A stretch of 17,437 bases of DNA, taken from JAJPJX01 sp964568355. Lineage in GTDB: Bacteria > Acidobacteriota > Terriglobia > Bryobacterales > Bryobacteraceae. The notes under the pieces were generated by a model. That model did no database searches. It was not told the origin of the DNA and saw nothing but the letters and a program-made list of their open reading frames with translations. The stretch spans positions 1 through 17,437 of the forward strand of contig CAZMRK010000274.1 in assembly GCA_964568355.1 (NCBI GenBank), written 5' to 3'. Shown in pieces: positions 7,567-15,464 of this stretch. Within the stretch, counting starts at the first letter, position 1. Each line of letters opens with the position of its first letter. The position numbers and the translations under genes were made by a program.

Positions 7567-8571
7567 ATGCAACAGTCGAAAAAGCAGATTTTAGCCGCCG
7601 CGTTCGCCCTCGTGGTGACCGCCGCGCTCAGTTCCGCGCAAGAGGCTCCCGGATTGTCTACCAACCAGGTATTCGTCCGCAGCGGCCAGGCGGGTGGTGT
7701 CGTGACCCAGGGCGCCGTTGGCTTGCCCACCACCATCCAGTACGTTGCCAGCGAAATGAGTTTCGAAGGCAAGGTGGTGAAGGGTGTGCCGTACTCGGCG
7801 CAGGCGGTGACCGAAACCAATCAGACCCTGGCGGATGGAAATCGCATCCATCGGACCGTGACAGCGGGCGTGTATCGCGATAGCGAAGGGCGCACCCGCC
7901 GCGAGCAGACGTTCGCCGGAATCGGGGTACTGGCGCCGGCTTCGGATGCGCCACAAACCGTCTTCATCAACGATCCGGTCAGCGGCACGAACTATGTACT
8001 CGAGACGGCCACTAAGGTGGCGCGCAAGATGCCGGCGCCGCCGTCAGGCGCTCAGTTGGCCAAATTGCTCGCGGAACAGAAGGCATCCACCGGAACGTCG
8101 AGCGCGTCTTCTTCTACTTCTACGAGCATCGCTCGCGAGCCCCTGCAGAGCCGGGTGATGGTCGCTCCCCTGGCAGGGACAGCCTCGGCCACGTTCGGGA
8201 CGGCGGGGGCATTTGCCATTGGCGGGGGACCCTCTTCGCAGATGCAGGCGCATACCGATTCACTGGGAAAGCAGACCATCGAAGGAGTCCTCGCGGAAGG
8301 CAGCCGGACCACCATGACCATCGCCGCCGGAGCGATCGGCAACGACCAGCCCATCGATGTGGTCTCGGAGCGCTGGTATTCGCCGGAACTGCAAACGGTC
8401 GTCATGACCAAACATTCCGATCCGCGAATGGGCGAAACGGTGTATCGCCTGACGAACATCAACCGCAGCGAGCCTTCTTCCACGCTGTTCCAGGTGCCTC
8501 CCGACTACACGCTGGAGGACCGTCCTTCGACATTCCATTTGCAGATCCCCAAGCCCGGAGAGACGAAGTAG
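7567..8571 (+). CDS. Secreted acidobacterial-type protein of unknown function
   Basis: This encodes a 334-aa exported protein with a signal peptide (MQQSKKQILAAAFALVVTAALSSA, then Q). An N-terminal domain (about 55-165) contains 'TAGVYRDSEGRTRREQTF' and 'VFINDPVSGTNYVLE'. A low-complexity Ser/Thr linker (about 173-188) follows, then a C-terminal domain (about 230-330) with 'ERWYSPELQTVVMTKHSDPR', 'GETVYRLTNINRSEP' and 'FQVPPDYTLE'. The wording resembles a group of uncharacterised secreted proteins repeatedly found in Acidobacteria near ECF sigma/anti-sigma pairs; I know of no assigned activity. No catalytic motif is evident. The alternating beta pattern suggests beta-rich folds. AGAGGA 6 nt upstream supports the start. 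Following the anti-sigma gene by 106 bp, it is a candidate member of that regulon. Confidence 0.8.
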   Translation: MQQSKKQILAAAFALVVTAALSSAQEAPGLSTNQVFVRSGQAGGVVTQGAVGLPTTIQYVASEMSFEGKVVKGVPYSAQAVTETNQTLADGNRIHRTVTAGVYRDSEGRTRREQTFAGIGVLAPASDAPQTVFINDPVSGTNYVLETATKVARKMPAPPSGAQLAKLLAEQKASTGTSSASSSTSTSIAREPLQSRVMVAPLAGTASATFGTAGAFAIGGGPSSQMQAHTDSLGKQTIEGVLAEGSRTTMTIAAGAIGNDQPIDVVSERWYSPELQTVVMTKHSDPRMGETVYRLTNINRSEPSSTLFQVPPDYTLEDRPSTFHLQIPKPGETK

Positions 8572-8582
8572 CGCCCCCGCCG

Positions 8583-8615
8583 CCCGCGCAGCCCCCCATC
8601 ACCGGGCTGCGCGGG
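8583..8615. terminator. 12-bp GC hairpin between convergent genes, stop codon in the loop
   Basis: CCCGCGCAGCCC (8583-8594) pairs perfectly with GGGCTGCGCGGG (8604-8615) around a 9-nt loop. It begins 12 nt after the stop of the plus-strand secreted protein. On the minus strand it overlaps the dehydrogenase gene: the arm 8604-8615 encodes its last codons, and the TGA (8601-8599) is in the loop. Symmetry would let it act on both strands. Neither side has a U-tract, so if it terminates transcription it is not a classical intrinsic terminator. It may instead protect 3' ends. Confidence 0.65.
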
Positions 8616-11600
8616 TGGCTTCCTTCAGAGTGGTCAGGTACTGGAGCAGATCCACCAGTTGCTGTTCGGTCATGCTGTTCACCAGGTCTTCCGGCATCAT
8701 GGAGAGCTTGCTGCGGCGGCGGGAGACAATCTCGGAAGGCTTCAGGCGGAGTTCCTCTCCCGTATCGGTCTTGACCACAACGCGCTGCGGCGTGTCCTGA
8801 TCGATGATGCCGATCACCTGGCCTTGCGTTTTGGTGTCCAGAATCCACAGGTAAAATTCCGGGGCGATGCCGGCGCTTGGATTGAGGATGGCATCGAGGA
8901 TGGCCTGCTTGCCCAGCTTGGATCCGATGGTGCCCAGGTCCGGCCCGACCTTTTTGCCATGCCCGATGGTGTGGCAGTTGCTACACTTCGGACCTCCGCG
9001 AAGGTCAAACACCTTGCGTCCGCGCTCGGCATTGCCCTCGCGCGCCAGAAGAGCCCATACCGGCGGGAGCGGCGTCTGGTTCTTGCTGGAGAACGGCGGA
9101 AGCAGCTTGGCGGCCCGGCTTTGGATAACCGGATTGCGGCTGGAATTGGTCACCAGCGTGGCGATGTTTTTCAGCTCAGCCGGCAGTTCGCCTTTCTGCT
9201 GGAGATCGAGCAGGAGAGTCAAGCCCGCGTCCGAGCGGCCCATGATGCGCACCGCCTCGGTACGCACCTCATTGGGCGCCTGCGTCAGGAGCAGCCTGGC
9301 GAACTTCGCCTCCAAGCCGGGCGGGCGCTCATAGCCGATGGCGCGGATCGCGGCCACCCGCAGTTCCAACGGGCCGCTTTGAGAGAACTTTTCGATGGCG
9401 GGCAGGTATTCGGCTTTCTGGGTTTTGCCGAGCGCCTGGACGGCCGCTGCCCGCACAGGCGTGGGCGCGCCTGCCGAGCGCGCCAGCGCCAGCAGATCGG
9501 GCCCATAGACCGGATCGCCCAGGTCATCCGCCAGTTCCAGCGCGGTTTCCCGCAGGCGTTCGGTGGCCATGGCCTTGCGCACGGCGGCAATCGTTTCCGG
9601 GCTCTTGCGCAGGTCTACCCATTCGCTGAACAACTGGTGGCTCAGACGAGCGAAGGCCCGATCGGCAATCTCGGGAGGAGCTGCGGCGTCGGCAGCCAGC
9701 CGGGCCACGCGGAGACCGGCTTCCTGAGACGGCATTTCGGCCAGTGCATCCAGAGCCTGCAAACGATCCGGGATGTTCAGGCCGGCGTCCTCCATCGCCG
9801 ATGCCAGATAGGGCAGGGCATCGGCCGGCCGGAACTCCCAGAGTAACCGGCCCAGCAGGGGATTCCACTTCTCCGGAAATTCTTTGCGAAGGCTGGTATA
9901 GAGCAGGTTTTCGCGGCCGCGCGCGGCGATGCCCAGGGCCTCCAGATACCAGCGATCCTTGCCGTCATATTGCCGGGCGAGTTGCAGAACCGAATCGGCC
10001 GCGGCTTCATCGGACGGCCCCGGATTCGCCGGCGGGGCGCCGATGCCATAGGCATGATCCACCCGATTGGGATCCTGCAACAGGATGGCGATCTCGCGGC
10101 GCACCTGCGGGGATGGGTCATGAAGCAGGGGACGGGTGGCTGCCGCCATATCGGCGCCGTAGAGGCGCATCACGCGCAGGGCGAGGATGCGAAATCTCGG
10201 ATCAGGATCGGCGAGGGCTTCCTGTAGTTCCCGCTCTCCTTCCCCATGGAGGCCGCCGAGGAGCCATAGCGCCCGCGCCTTCAGGATGGGATCGCCCTGC
10301 TTCCACATCGACTGGAGCACCGGCAGGGCGGCTTGTCCCTGGCTCTTCAACCTGGCATAGGCCAGGTAGCGCACGGCCTGGGCCGGAGAGCGGAAGGCCG
10401 CGGTCAGCCCCTCCGGCGTCTCCAGGTCGAGCTTCGGCACGCGCGGCTGGTAGCCGGCGGGCGCCAGGCGATAGATGCGCCCGCGGCGGATATCCTTCAT
10501 CTGATGGCCGCCCACGGAGGCGTCATACCAGTCGGCGATATAGATGGCGCCGTCCGGGGATACGGCCACGTCGGAGGGGCGGAACCAGGCATCCTCGCCT
10601 TCGACGGTCGCCTCGGTCTTCATGCTGTAGCCCGCGCCGTCGTTGGCGAGGAAGTAGGTGTTGATCATGCGCTTGCCGGCCTCGGCATGGATCAACTGGC
10701 CGCGATACTTCTCCGGCAGGAGCGTGCCTTCGTAGATCACCAGGCCGCAGGGCGCGCCGGCTCCGGTCCGCGCGATGTTCGGCACCACGCCCGCCAGTTC
10801 GTTGTGAAAGTGAGAGCTCTTGTCCTCGCGCCAGCTTCGCCCGTAGGGTCCCCAATAGCCGAAGTTGCCGCCCTCCATGACGTAGTTCACCCGCGTCCAG
10901 GCGTTGCCGTCGTCATCGTTATCGGTCTGCCAGATGCTGCCGAACGAATCGACCGTCAGCTCATAGGGGTTGCGGAAGTTATGGCCGATCACGGTCAGCC
11001 CGGTGCCGTCCGGATTCACGCGCAGCGCGACGCCGGCGAAATAGGGGCCTGCTTTGGAACTCACCAGATGGCGGCCGGACTTGTCGGTGATGTCGAAGCC
11101 GGGATCGCCGTTATCCAGGTAGTAGCGGCCGTCGGGACCGAACACCACGGCATGCACGCCGTGATCGTGATCCACGCCGTTCCATCCGCTGAGCAGGGTC
11201 TCTTTTCGAATCACCCGGTCGTCGGAGTCCTTGGTGTAGACCACCACGTTGGGCGATTGCGAGATGACCACCTTGTCTCCCAGCACGGCGATGCCCAGCG
11301 GGGCGCGCAGGTCGGGACTCTGGTCGAAGACCTTGACCTTGTCGGCCTTGCCGTCGCCGTTGGTGTCTTCGAGGATCAGGATGCGGTCGCCCCCGCTGCG
11401 ATAATCCTTCTGGTGCTTGAGCTGGCGCCGGTAGTTCACGCCTTCGAGCACCCAGATGCGCCCTCGCTCATCGATATCGATGTTGGTGGGGTTGACGATG
11501 TCCGGCTCCGAGGCCCAGAGCGTCACTTCCAGGCCGCCGGCGACCTTGAGTCCCTTTACCGTCTGGCGCGGCGATTCCTGGCCATGCAGAAAGGAAGAAA

Positions 11601-11637
11601 ACAAGCAGAGCAGGGGAAGACAGCGGATGATTTTCAT
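8599..11637 (-). CDS. Secreted dehydrogenase-propeller / HEAT / cytochrome c protein (PVC heme-binding type)
   Basis: This encodes a 1012-aa exported protein in three parts. A signal peptide (MKIIRCLPLLCLFSSFLHG, then Q) leads into an N-terminal beta-propeller (about 25-400) of the 'Piru_Ver' membrane-bound dehydrogenase type, related to soluble sugar dehydrogenases ('RNPYELTVDSFGSIWQTDND', 'WFRPSDVAVSPDGAIYIADW'). It includes an EF-hand-like loop 'DTNGDGKAD' (91-99). HEAT-like helical repeats fill about 420-850. A C-terminal monohaem cytochrome c domain (about 865-1005) has 'CSNCH' at 885-889 and a likely distal Met ligand at 980 or 981 in 'KLSMMPEDL'. The family is abundant in planctomycetes, verrucomicrobia and Solibacter-like acidobacteria and is thought to oxidise carbohydrates and pass electrons to the haem; the substrate is unknown. 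It follows the S9 peptidase by 63 bp on the same strand. The start has only a G-rich stretch, not a clean Shine-Dalgarno. Confidence 0.9.
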   Translation of the reverse strand: MKIIRCLPLLCLFSSFLHGQESPRQTVKGLKVAGGLEVTLWASEPDIVNPTNIDIDERGRIWVLEGVNYRRQLKHQKDYRSGGDRILILEDTNGDGKADKVKVFDQSPDLRAPLGIAVLGDKVVISQSPNVVVYTKDSDDRVIRKETLLSGWNGVDHDHGVHAVVFGPDGRYYLDNGDPGFDITDKSGRHLVSSKAGPYFAGVALRVNPDGTGLTVIGHNFRNPYELTVDSFGSIWQTDNDDDGNAWTRVNYVMEGGNFGYWGPYGRSWREDKSSHFHNELAGVVPNIARTGAGAPCGLVIYEGTLLPEKYRGQLIHAEAGKRMINTYFLANDGAGYSMKTEATVEGEDAWFRPSDVAVSPDGAIYIADWYDASVGGHQMKDIRRGRIYRLAPAGYQPRVPKLDLETPEGLTAAFRSPAQAVRYLAYARLKSQGQAALPVLQSMWKQGDPILKARALWLLGGLHGEGERELQEALADPDPRFRILALRVMRLYGADMAAATRPLLHDPSPQVRREIAILLQDPNRVDHAYGIGAPPANPGPSDEAAADSVLQLARQYDGKDRWYLEALGIAARGRENLLYTSLRKEFPEKWNPLLGRLLWEFRPADALPYLASAMEDAGLNIPDRLQALDALAEMPSQEAGLRVARLAADAAAPPEIADRAFARLSHQLFSEWVDLRKSPETIAAVRKAMATERLRETALELADDLGDPVYGPDLLALARSAGAPTPVRAAAVQALGKTQKAEYLPAIEKFSQSGPLELRVAAIRAIGYERPPGLEAKFARLLLTQAPNEVRTEAVRIMGRSDAGLTLLLDLQQKGELPAELKNIATLVTNSSRNPVIQSRAAKLLPPFSSKNQTPLPPVWALLAREGNAERGRKVFDLRGGPKCSNCHTIGHGKKVGPDLGTIGSKLGKQAILDAILNPSAGIAPEFYLWILDTKTQGQVIGIIDQDTPQRVVVKTDTGEELRLKPSEIVSRRRSKLSMMPEDLVNSMTEQQLVDLLQYLTTLKEATRAAR

Positions 11638-11700
11638 GGGTCCCAGTCCCCCACATCATATTGCATTGGGGGGAGGGGCTTCACGGGACGGCGGGCGGTA

Positions 11701-13641
11701 TCACTTCAGGTAGCGATCGAACCATCCGGCGGTCCGCCGGATGACATCGCGCATATGGTCCTGATCGCGGAACATGTGGCCCTCGCCCGGATACACCACC
11801 ATTTGGGTAGGAACACGCAGGGTCTTGAGAGCGTGCCAGAACTCGAAAGATTGCGGAGTAGGGCATTCGCCATCGCGCTCACCCACCACCACCAGCGTGG
11901 GCGTCTTCACGTTTTTGATGAACGAGATCGGCGAGCTTTTGGCATAGACGGCCGGATCGTCATAGACCGACGCGCCGAAGTAGGGAATCAGCCACTGATC
12001 GATGGAGTTCTGTCCGTAGTAGCTTTGCCAGTTGGCGATCCCCGCTCCTGCCACGGCGGCACGGAAACGGTTGGTCTGGGTGACGGCGAACATGGTCATA
12101 TAGCCGCCGTAACTCCAGCCGGTGATGCCGATGCGATGGTCGTCTACCGGCAGGGTCTTCACAATCCGGTCCACGCCGGCCAGGATGTCGCGCATGTCGC
12201 CGCCTCCGAAATCCTTCACGTTGGCGCGAGTGAATGCCTCGCCCTGCCCGTAGCTGCCGCGCGGATTCGGGAAGAAAACGAAGTAGCCCTGAGCCGAGAG
12301 CACCGACATATCGAACGCGGTATTCGGCCAGTGCACCCGGGCTTCCCCGGCTGGCCCGCCGTGCACCGAGACCACCATGGGATAGCGCCGCTCCGGGGAG
12401 TAATTCCGGGGGTAGAGCAGCCAGCCCTGCAAGGCGAAGCCTTCGTTGGACCAGTGGAAATCCTTCACCTCGCCCCATTGCGGATGCAAGTTGCGATTGG
12501 CGGTGGTGATCTGCCGCCATTCGCCGATCGCGCCGGCCCAGACTTCCGGCGGCTGCCGCCAGCTCTGGCGCACGATCGCTGCCGTACGGCCATCGGCGGC
12601 GAGAGAAAAGTTGGGGAAGTTGCCGGCGGCGTGGGCTTCTTCATCGCCGCGCCAGAGCGTTTCTCCGTCTCCGGTTTCCAGGTCGAGTGTAGAGATCGCG
12701 TTATCTCCGCCGACGCGCTCGGTGAAAAGCAGTTTCCCGGACGTGCGCCAGGTGAGCCAGGTAAGCGACGCCTTGCGCCCCTCGGTGCGATTGCGCGGCC
12801 GGCCCCCGGCGGCGGGAATGGTGTAGAGGTCGCCGCCGGTGAAGCCTTCATCACTCATCAGGCCGCCGATGAAGGCGATGGTTTTCCCGTCGGGTGACCA
12901 GCGCGGCACGGCGATCTGCATAGCAGGCCGCAGAATCGACTGCATTTGGCCGGAGGCGAGGTTTACGGTGTAGAGTTGCGCAACGTACCAGTTGTTATCG
13001 GCCGGCCCGGGCGCGGCGGTAGCAGCCAAGCTCTTTCCATCGGGCGACCAGTCGAATTCGTAGATATTCAGATCCGGCTGCGAAATCTCGCGCACCTGTT
13101 TCGAGCCCGTATCGACCACCGTCAGGCGGGCGTTGCGGATGCTCTCGTCCAGCACGCCGGTCCGCGCGCCAGTGGCTTCGAGCGGACCGCCTCCGCCGCC
13201 TCCGGCAGTGTAGAGAAACGCGATGGATCGTCCGTCAGGCGACCAGTGGGGCTCGCTCACGTACCCGTCCAGGCTGGTGAGCTGGTGCACAGCGTCTCCC
13301 CGCGCCGGCGCAACGTAGACCTGCATCTGTCCTTCTTTCTCGCGGCTGGAGAGGAAGACCAGTTGGCTGCTGTCGCGAGACCACTCCAGGTTCGAACCGG
13401 CGCCGATGGTGCGCGGTTTCGCGCCGGCGGAGCGCCAGTCGAGCAGGTGGATCGCCAGCGAGCCGCCGGAGTCGCGGCCCACCCAGGCAAGCTGCGCTCC
13501 ATCCGGCGAGAGGGCCACTTCGGGAAAGGACTGGACTTCGAAAATCCGGTCCAGAATCTCATCAACGGATTGGCCGGCCAGCGTGAGGGCCGAACATGCC
13601 GCCAGCAGCAAAAGCACGGAGACGCGATGAATTTTCAGCAT
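11701..13641 (-). CDS. S9 family (prolyl oligopeptidase-like) exported peptidase
   Basis: This encodes a 646-aa serine peptidase of the dipeptidyl/acylaminoacyl-peptidase group. The N-terminal part (about 30-370) is a propeller with repeated TolB-like 'SPDG' units ('HWSPDGRSIAFL', 'DWSPDGKSLAA', 'RWSPDGKTIAFIG'). The C-terminal alpha/beta hydrolase (about 385-646) has the oxyanion motif 'SVHGGPAGE' and a full catalytic triad: Ser510 in 'GWSYGGYMT', Asp590 in 'GERDGE', His622 in 'GEGHMF'. It is exported. The leader could be cleaved after 'ALTLAG', or be a lipoprotein leader, since 'LAAC' ends at Cys16. The ATG at 13641 lies 9 nt after the lpxA stop, so it is almost certainly in the lpxA transcript. 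The upstream AGAGAG is a weak ribosome site. It probably degrades peptides in the periplasm or at the membrane. Confidence 0.92.
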   Translation of the reverse strand: MLKIHRVSVLLLLAACSALTLAGQSVDEILDRIFEVQSFPEVALSPDGAQLAWVGRDSGGSLAIHLLDWRSAGAKPRTIGAGSNLEWSRDSSQLVFLSSREKEGQMQVYVAPARGDAVHQLTSLDGYVSEPHWSPDGRSIAFLYTAGGGGGGPLEATGARTGVLDESIRNARLTVVDTGSKQVREISQPDLNIYEFDWSPDGKSLAATAAPGPADNNWYVAQLYTVNLASGQMQSILRPAMQIAVPRWSPDGKTIAFIGGLMSDEGFTGGDLYTIPAAGGRPRNRTEGRKASLTWLTWRTSGKLLFTERVGGDNAISTLDLETGDGETLWRGDEEAHAAGNFPNFSLAADGRTAAIVRQSWRQPPEVWAGAIGEWRQITTANRNLHPQWGEVKDFHWSNEGFALQGWLLYPRNYSPERRYPMVVSVHGGPAGEARVHWPNTAFDMSVLSAQGYFVFFPNPRGSYGQGEAFTRANVKDFGGGDMRDILAGVDRIVKTLPVDDHRIGITGWSYGGYMTMFAVTQTNRFRAAVAGAGIANWQSYYGQNSIDQWLIPYFGASVYDDPAVYAKSSPISFIKNVKTPTLVVVGERDGECPTPQSFEFWHALKTLRVPTQMVVYPGEGHMFRDQDHMRDVIRRTAGWFDRYLK

Positions 13642-13650
13642 GGATGCTCT

Positions 13651-14418
13651 CTATTCGCGGCAGATTCCGCGCTCGCTGCGGCGGATAAAGCCGACCAGGT
13701 GCAGTGTCTCCGGGGTCGGAATTTCGCCCTCGATACGAGCGAGCGCCTCTTCCAGTTTCAGCCCGGAGCGGTATAGCAACTGATAGGCTTTTTTGAGCAC
13801 GGCGACGTCGGAAGCCTTGTATCCGGCCCGCTTTAAGCCCACGACATTCAGTCCCTTGGCTTCGACATTGAAACCGGAATAAAGGAAAAACGGAGGTACA
13901 TCACTGTTAACGCGGGTGTTGCCGCCGATCATGGCCAGGCGGCCGATTTTGGAGAACTGATGGATGACGACGCCTCCCGAGATAAAGGCCTGGTCCTCTA
14001 CTTCCACGTATCCGGCGACCAGCGCGCAGCTACAGATGACCGTCTGGTTCCCGATGCGGCAATTATGGGCGATATGGCCCGACGTCATGATGTAATTGTC
14101 ATTGCCGATTTCGGTCACCGATTCCGGTTCGGTACCGCGTGAAATCGTGTAGTGCTCCCGGATTTTATTGCCGCTGCCGATCCGCAGATAGCTCCGGTCC
14201 CCGGAGAAATTCTTATCGAGGGGGTCTGTTCCGAGCACCGTCCCCGCGGAGATCTCGTTCCGTTCGCCGAGCGTGGTCCAGCGCTTGACGTACACGTAAG
14301 GCTCCAGCACACAGCCCGCGCCGATCTCCACGTCTGATTCGATGACACAGAACTCTCCGATCCTCACCCCCGGCCCGATCTTCGCCTCGGGGTGAACTCT
14401 TGCTGTAGAGGCGATCAC
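13651..14418 (-). CDS. lpxA: UDP-N-acetylglucosamine O-acyltransferase
   Basis: This catalyses the first step of lipid A synthesis, transfer of a 3-hydroxyacyl chain from ACP to the 3-OH of UDP-GlcNAc in the cytoplasm. The 255-aa protein shows the hexapeptide left-handed beta-helix from residue 1 to about 190 ('VHPEAKIGPGVRIGEFCVIE', 'AGTVLGTDPLDKNFSG') and a C-terminal helical domain ('GLKRAGYKASDVAVLKKAYQ', 'LLYRSGLKLEEAL'). The catalytic His is His118 in 'GHIAHNC' (E. coli His125). His115 and His153 ('VIHQF') match other conserved His. The start is GTG at 14418; an in-frame TGA lies six codons upstream, and no ATG is available. No Shine-Dalgarno is visible. TATCAT (14431-14426) lies 7 nt before the GTG, fitting a leaderless mRNA. 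The usual lpxD-fabZ-lpxA order is absent. Here lpxA is divergent from lpxD and leads an operon with the S9 peptidase. Confidence 0.95.
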   Translation of the reverse strand: MIASTARVHPEAKIGPGVRIGEFCVIESDVEIGAGCVLEPYVYVKRWTTLGERNEISAGTVLGTDPLDKNFSGDRSYLRIGSGNKIREHYTISRGTEPESVTEIGNDNYIMTSGHIAHNCRIGNQTVICSCALVAGYVEVEDQAFISGGVVIHQFSKIGRLAMIGGNTRVNSDVPPFFLYSGFNVEAKGLNVVGLKRAGYKASDVAVLKKAYQLLYRSGLKLEEALARIEGEIPTPETLHLVGFIRRSERGICRE

Positions 14419-14424
14419 AGTTTG

Positions 14425-14431
14425 TATGATA
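14425..14431. promoter_or_regulatory. Candidate bidirectional -10 element between lpxA and lpxD
   Basis: TATGATA reads as TATGAT on the plus strand (14425-14430) and TATCAT on the minus strand (14431-14426); each matches TATAAT at 5 of 6 positions. It lies in the 17-bp gap between the lpxA GTG (14418) and lpxD ATG (14436). Transcription starting at the usual distance would begin on, or within a base or two of, each start codon. Neither strand has a good -35 hexamer (best plus candidate TTGCTG, 14400, spacer 19). Confidence 0.5.
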
Positions 14432-14435
14432 AGTC

Positions 14436-15464
14436 ATGCGCGTACGTGAATTAGCCGACTGGCTCGGCGCAACTTACGAAGGTGACGGCGAGAAGGAGCT
14501 TACAGGCGTGGCTCCGCTTGAAACAGCGGGCGCCACCGATCTCTCCTTCGTCGGCAACCGGAAGGCGATGGGACAGGCGGAACAGTCGGCCGCCGGGTGC
14601 CTGATCGTGCCCGCCGACTACCCCAGTCCCAGCTATCGTACGGTGATTCGCGTGACCGAGCCGCGCACGGCGTTTGCGCGGGCCATGAACCGCTTCTACC
14701 CAACCCAGGAGCTCACTCCGGGCATTCATCCCACGGCGGTCGTGGCGCCGCATGTCGAAATCGGCGCGCTGGTGGCGGTCGGGCCGCACGCGGTGATCGG
14801 CGAGAATTCCCGCATCGGCCTGGCGACCAGCATCGGCGCGGGCTGCGTGATCGGGAAGCGCGTATCGCTTGGGGAAGGATGCGTCCTCCAGGCCAATGTA
14901 ACGATTTACGACAATGTAGATATCGGTCGCGGCACAATTCTACATTCGGGCTGTGTCATCGGGGCCGACGGCTTCGGATATGTGATGGAGCACGACCGGT
15001 ACCACAAATTTCCGCAGGTCGGCCGTGTCGAGATCGGCGACTTTGTCGAGATCGGAGCGAACTCGTGTGTAGATCGCGCCGCGCTGGGCGTCACCTCGAT
15101 TGGCGAGGGCACCAAGCTCGACAACATGGTGCACGTCGGGCACAACTGCCGCATCGGGCGGCACGTCGTGGTGGCGGCGCAGACCGGTTTTTCGGGCGGC
15201 GTGGTGGTGGAGGATTATGCGGTGATCGGCGGACAGGTCGGGATCGGCGACAAGGCGCGCATCGAGTCTCGCGCGGTGCTGGGCTCCGGCTGCGGCGTTC
15301 TGACCTCCAAGATCGTGCGCTCCGGCCAGGTGGTATGGGGCACGCCGGCGCGTCCGCTGCGCGAGCATCTGGAGCAGCTTGCCAATCTCGCGCGCCTTCC
15401 CGATTTCCGGCGGGAGCTCGCCGAACTCAAACGCCGGCTCGCGCAGTTGGAGGCGCAGTCCTGA
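14436..15464 (+). CDS. lpxD: UDP-3-O-acylglucosamine N-acyltransferase
   Basis: This catalyses the third step of lipid A synthesis, N-acylation of UDP-3-O-acylglucosamine from 3-hydroxyacyl-ACP. The 342-aa protein has the N-terminal uridine-binding domain (1-95, 'GVAPLETAGATDLSFVGNRK'). A left-handed beta-helix follows (about 97-310, 'GIHPTAVVAPHVEIG', 'ADGFGYVMEHDRYHKFPQVG', 'IGANSCVDRAALG'), then a C-terminal helix with coiled-coil character (315-342). The catalytic His is His236 in 'MVHVGHNC' (E. coli His239). All normal domains and length are present. There is no Shine-Dalgarno; TATGAT ends 5 nt before the ATG. The stop overlaps the next start as TGATG. Confidence 0.95.
   Translation: MRVRELADWLGATYEGDGEKELTGVAPLETAGATDLSFVGNRKAMGQAEQSAAGCLIVPADYPSPSYRTVIRVTEPRTAFARAMNRFYPTQELTPGIHPTAVVAPHVEIGALVAVGPHAVIGENSRIGLATSIGAGCVIGKRVSLGEGCVLQANVTIYDNVDIGRGTILHSGCVIGADGFGYVMEHDRYHKFPQVGRVEIGDFVEIGANSCVDRAALGVTSIGEGTKLDNMVHVGHNCRIGRHVVVAAQTGFSGGVVVEDYAVIGGQVGIGDKARIESRAVLGSGCGVLTSKIVRSGQVVWGTPARPLREHLEQLANLARLPDFRRELAELKRRLAQLEAQS

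Noticed and set aside
11655..11660. TATGAT on the minus strand as a promoter for the dehydrogenase gene
   Set aside because: It is a 5-of-6 match but no -35 is found at 16-18 nt, and the short distance to the S9 stop fits co-transcription. It is kept only as a remark in the operon finding.
10333..12897. An 854-codon open frame on the plus strand
   Set aside because: It is antisense to two clearly real genes (dehydrogenase/cytochrome c and S9 peptidase) and crosses their boundary. The translation has no recognisable domain; long shadow frames are expected in GC-rich DNA.
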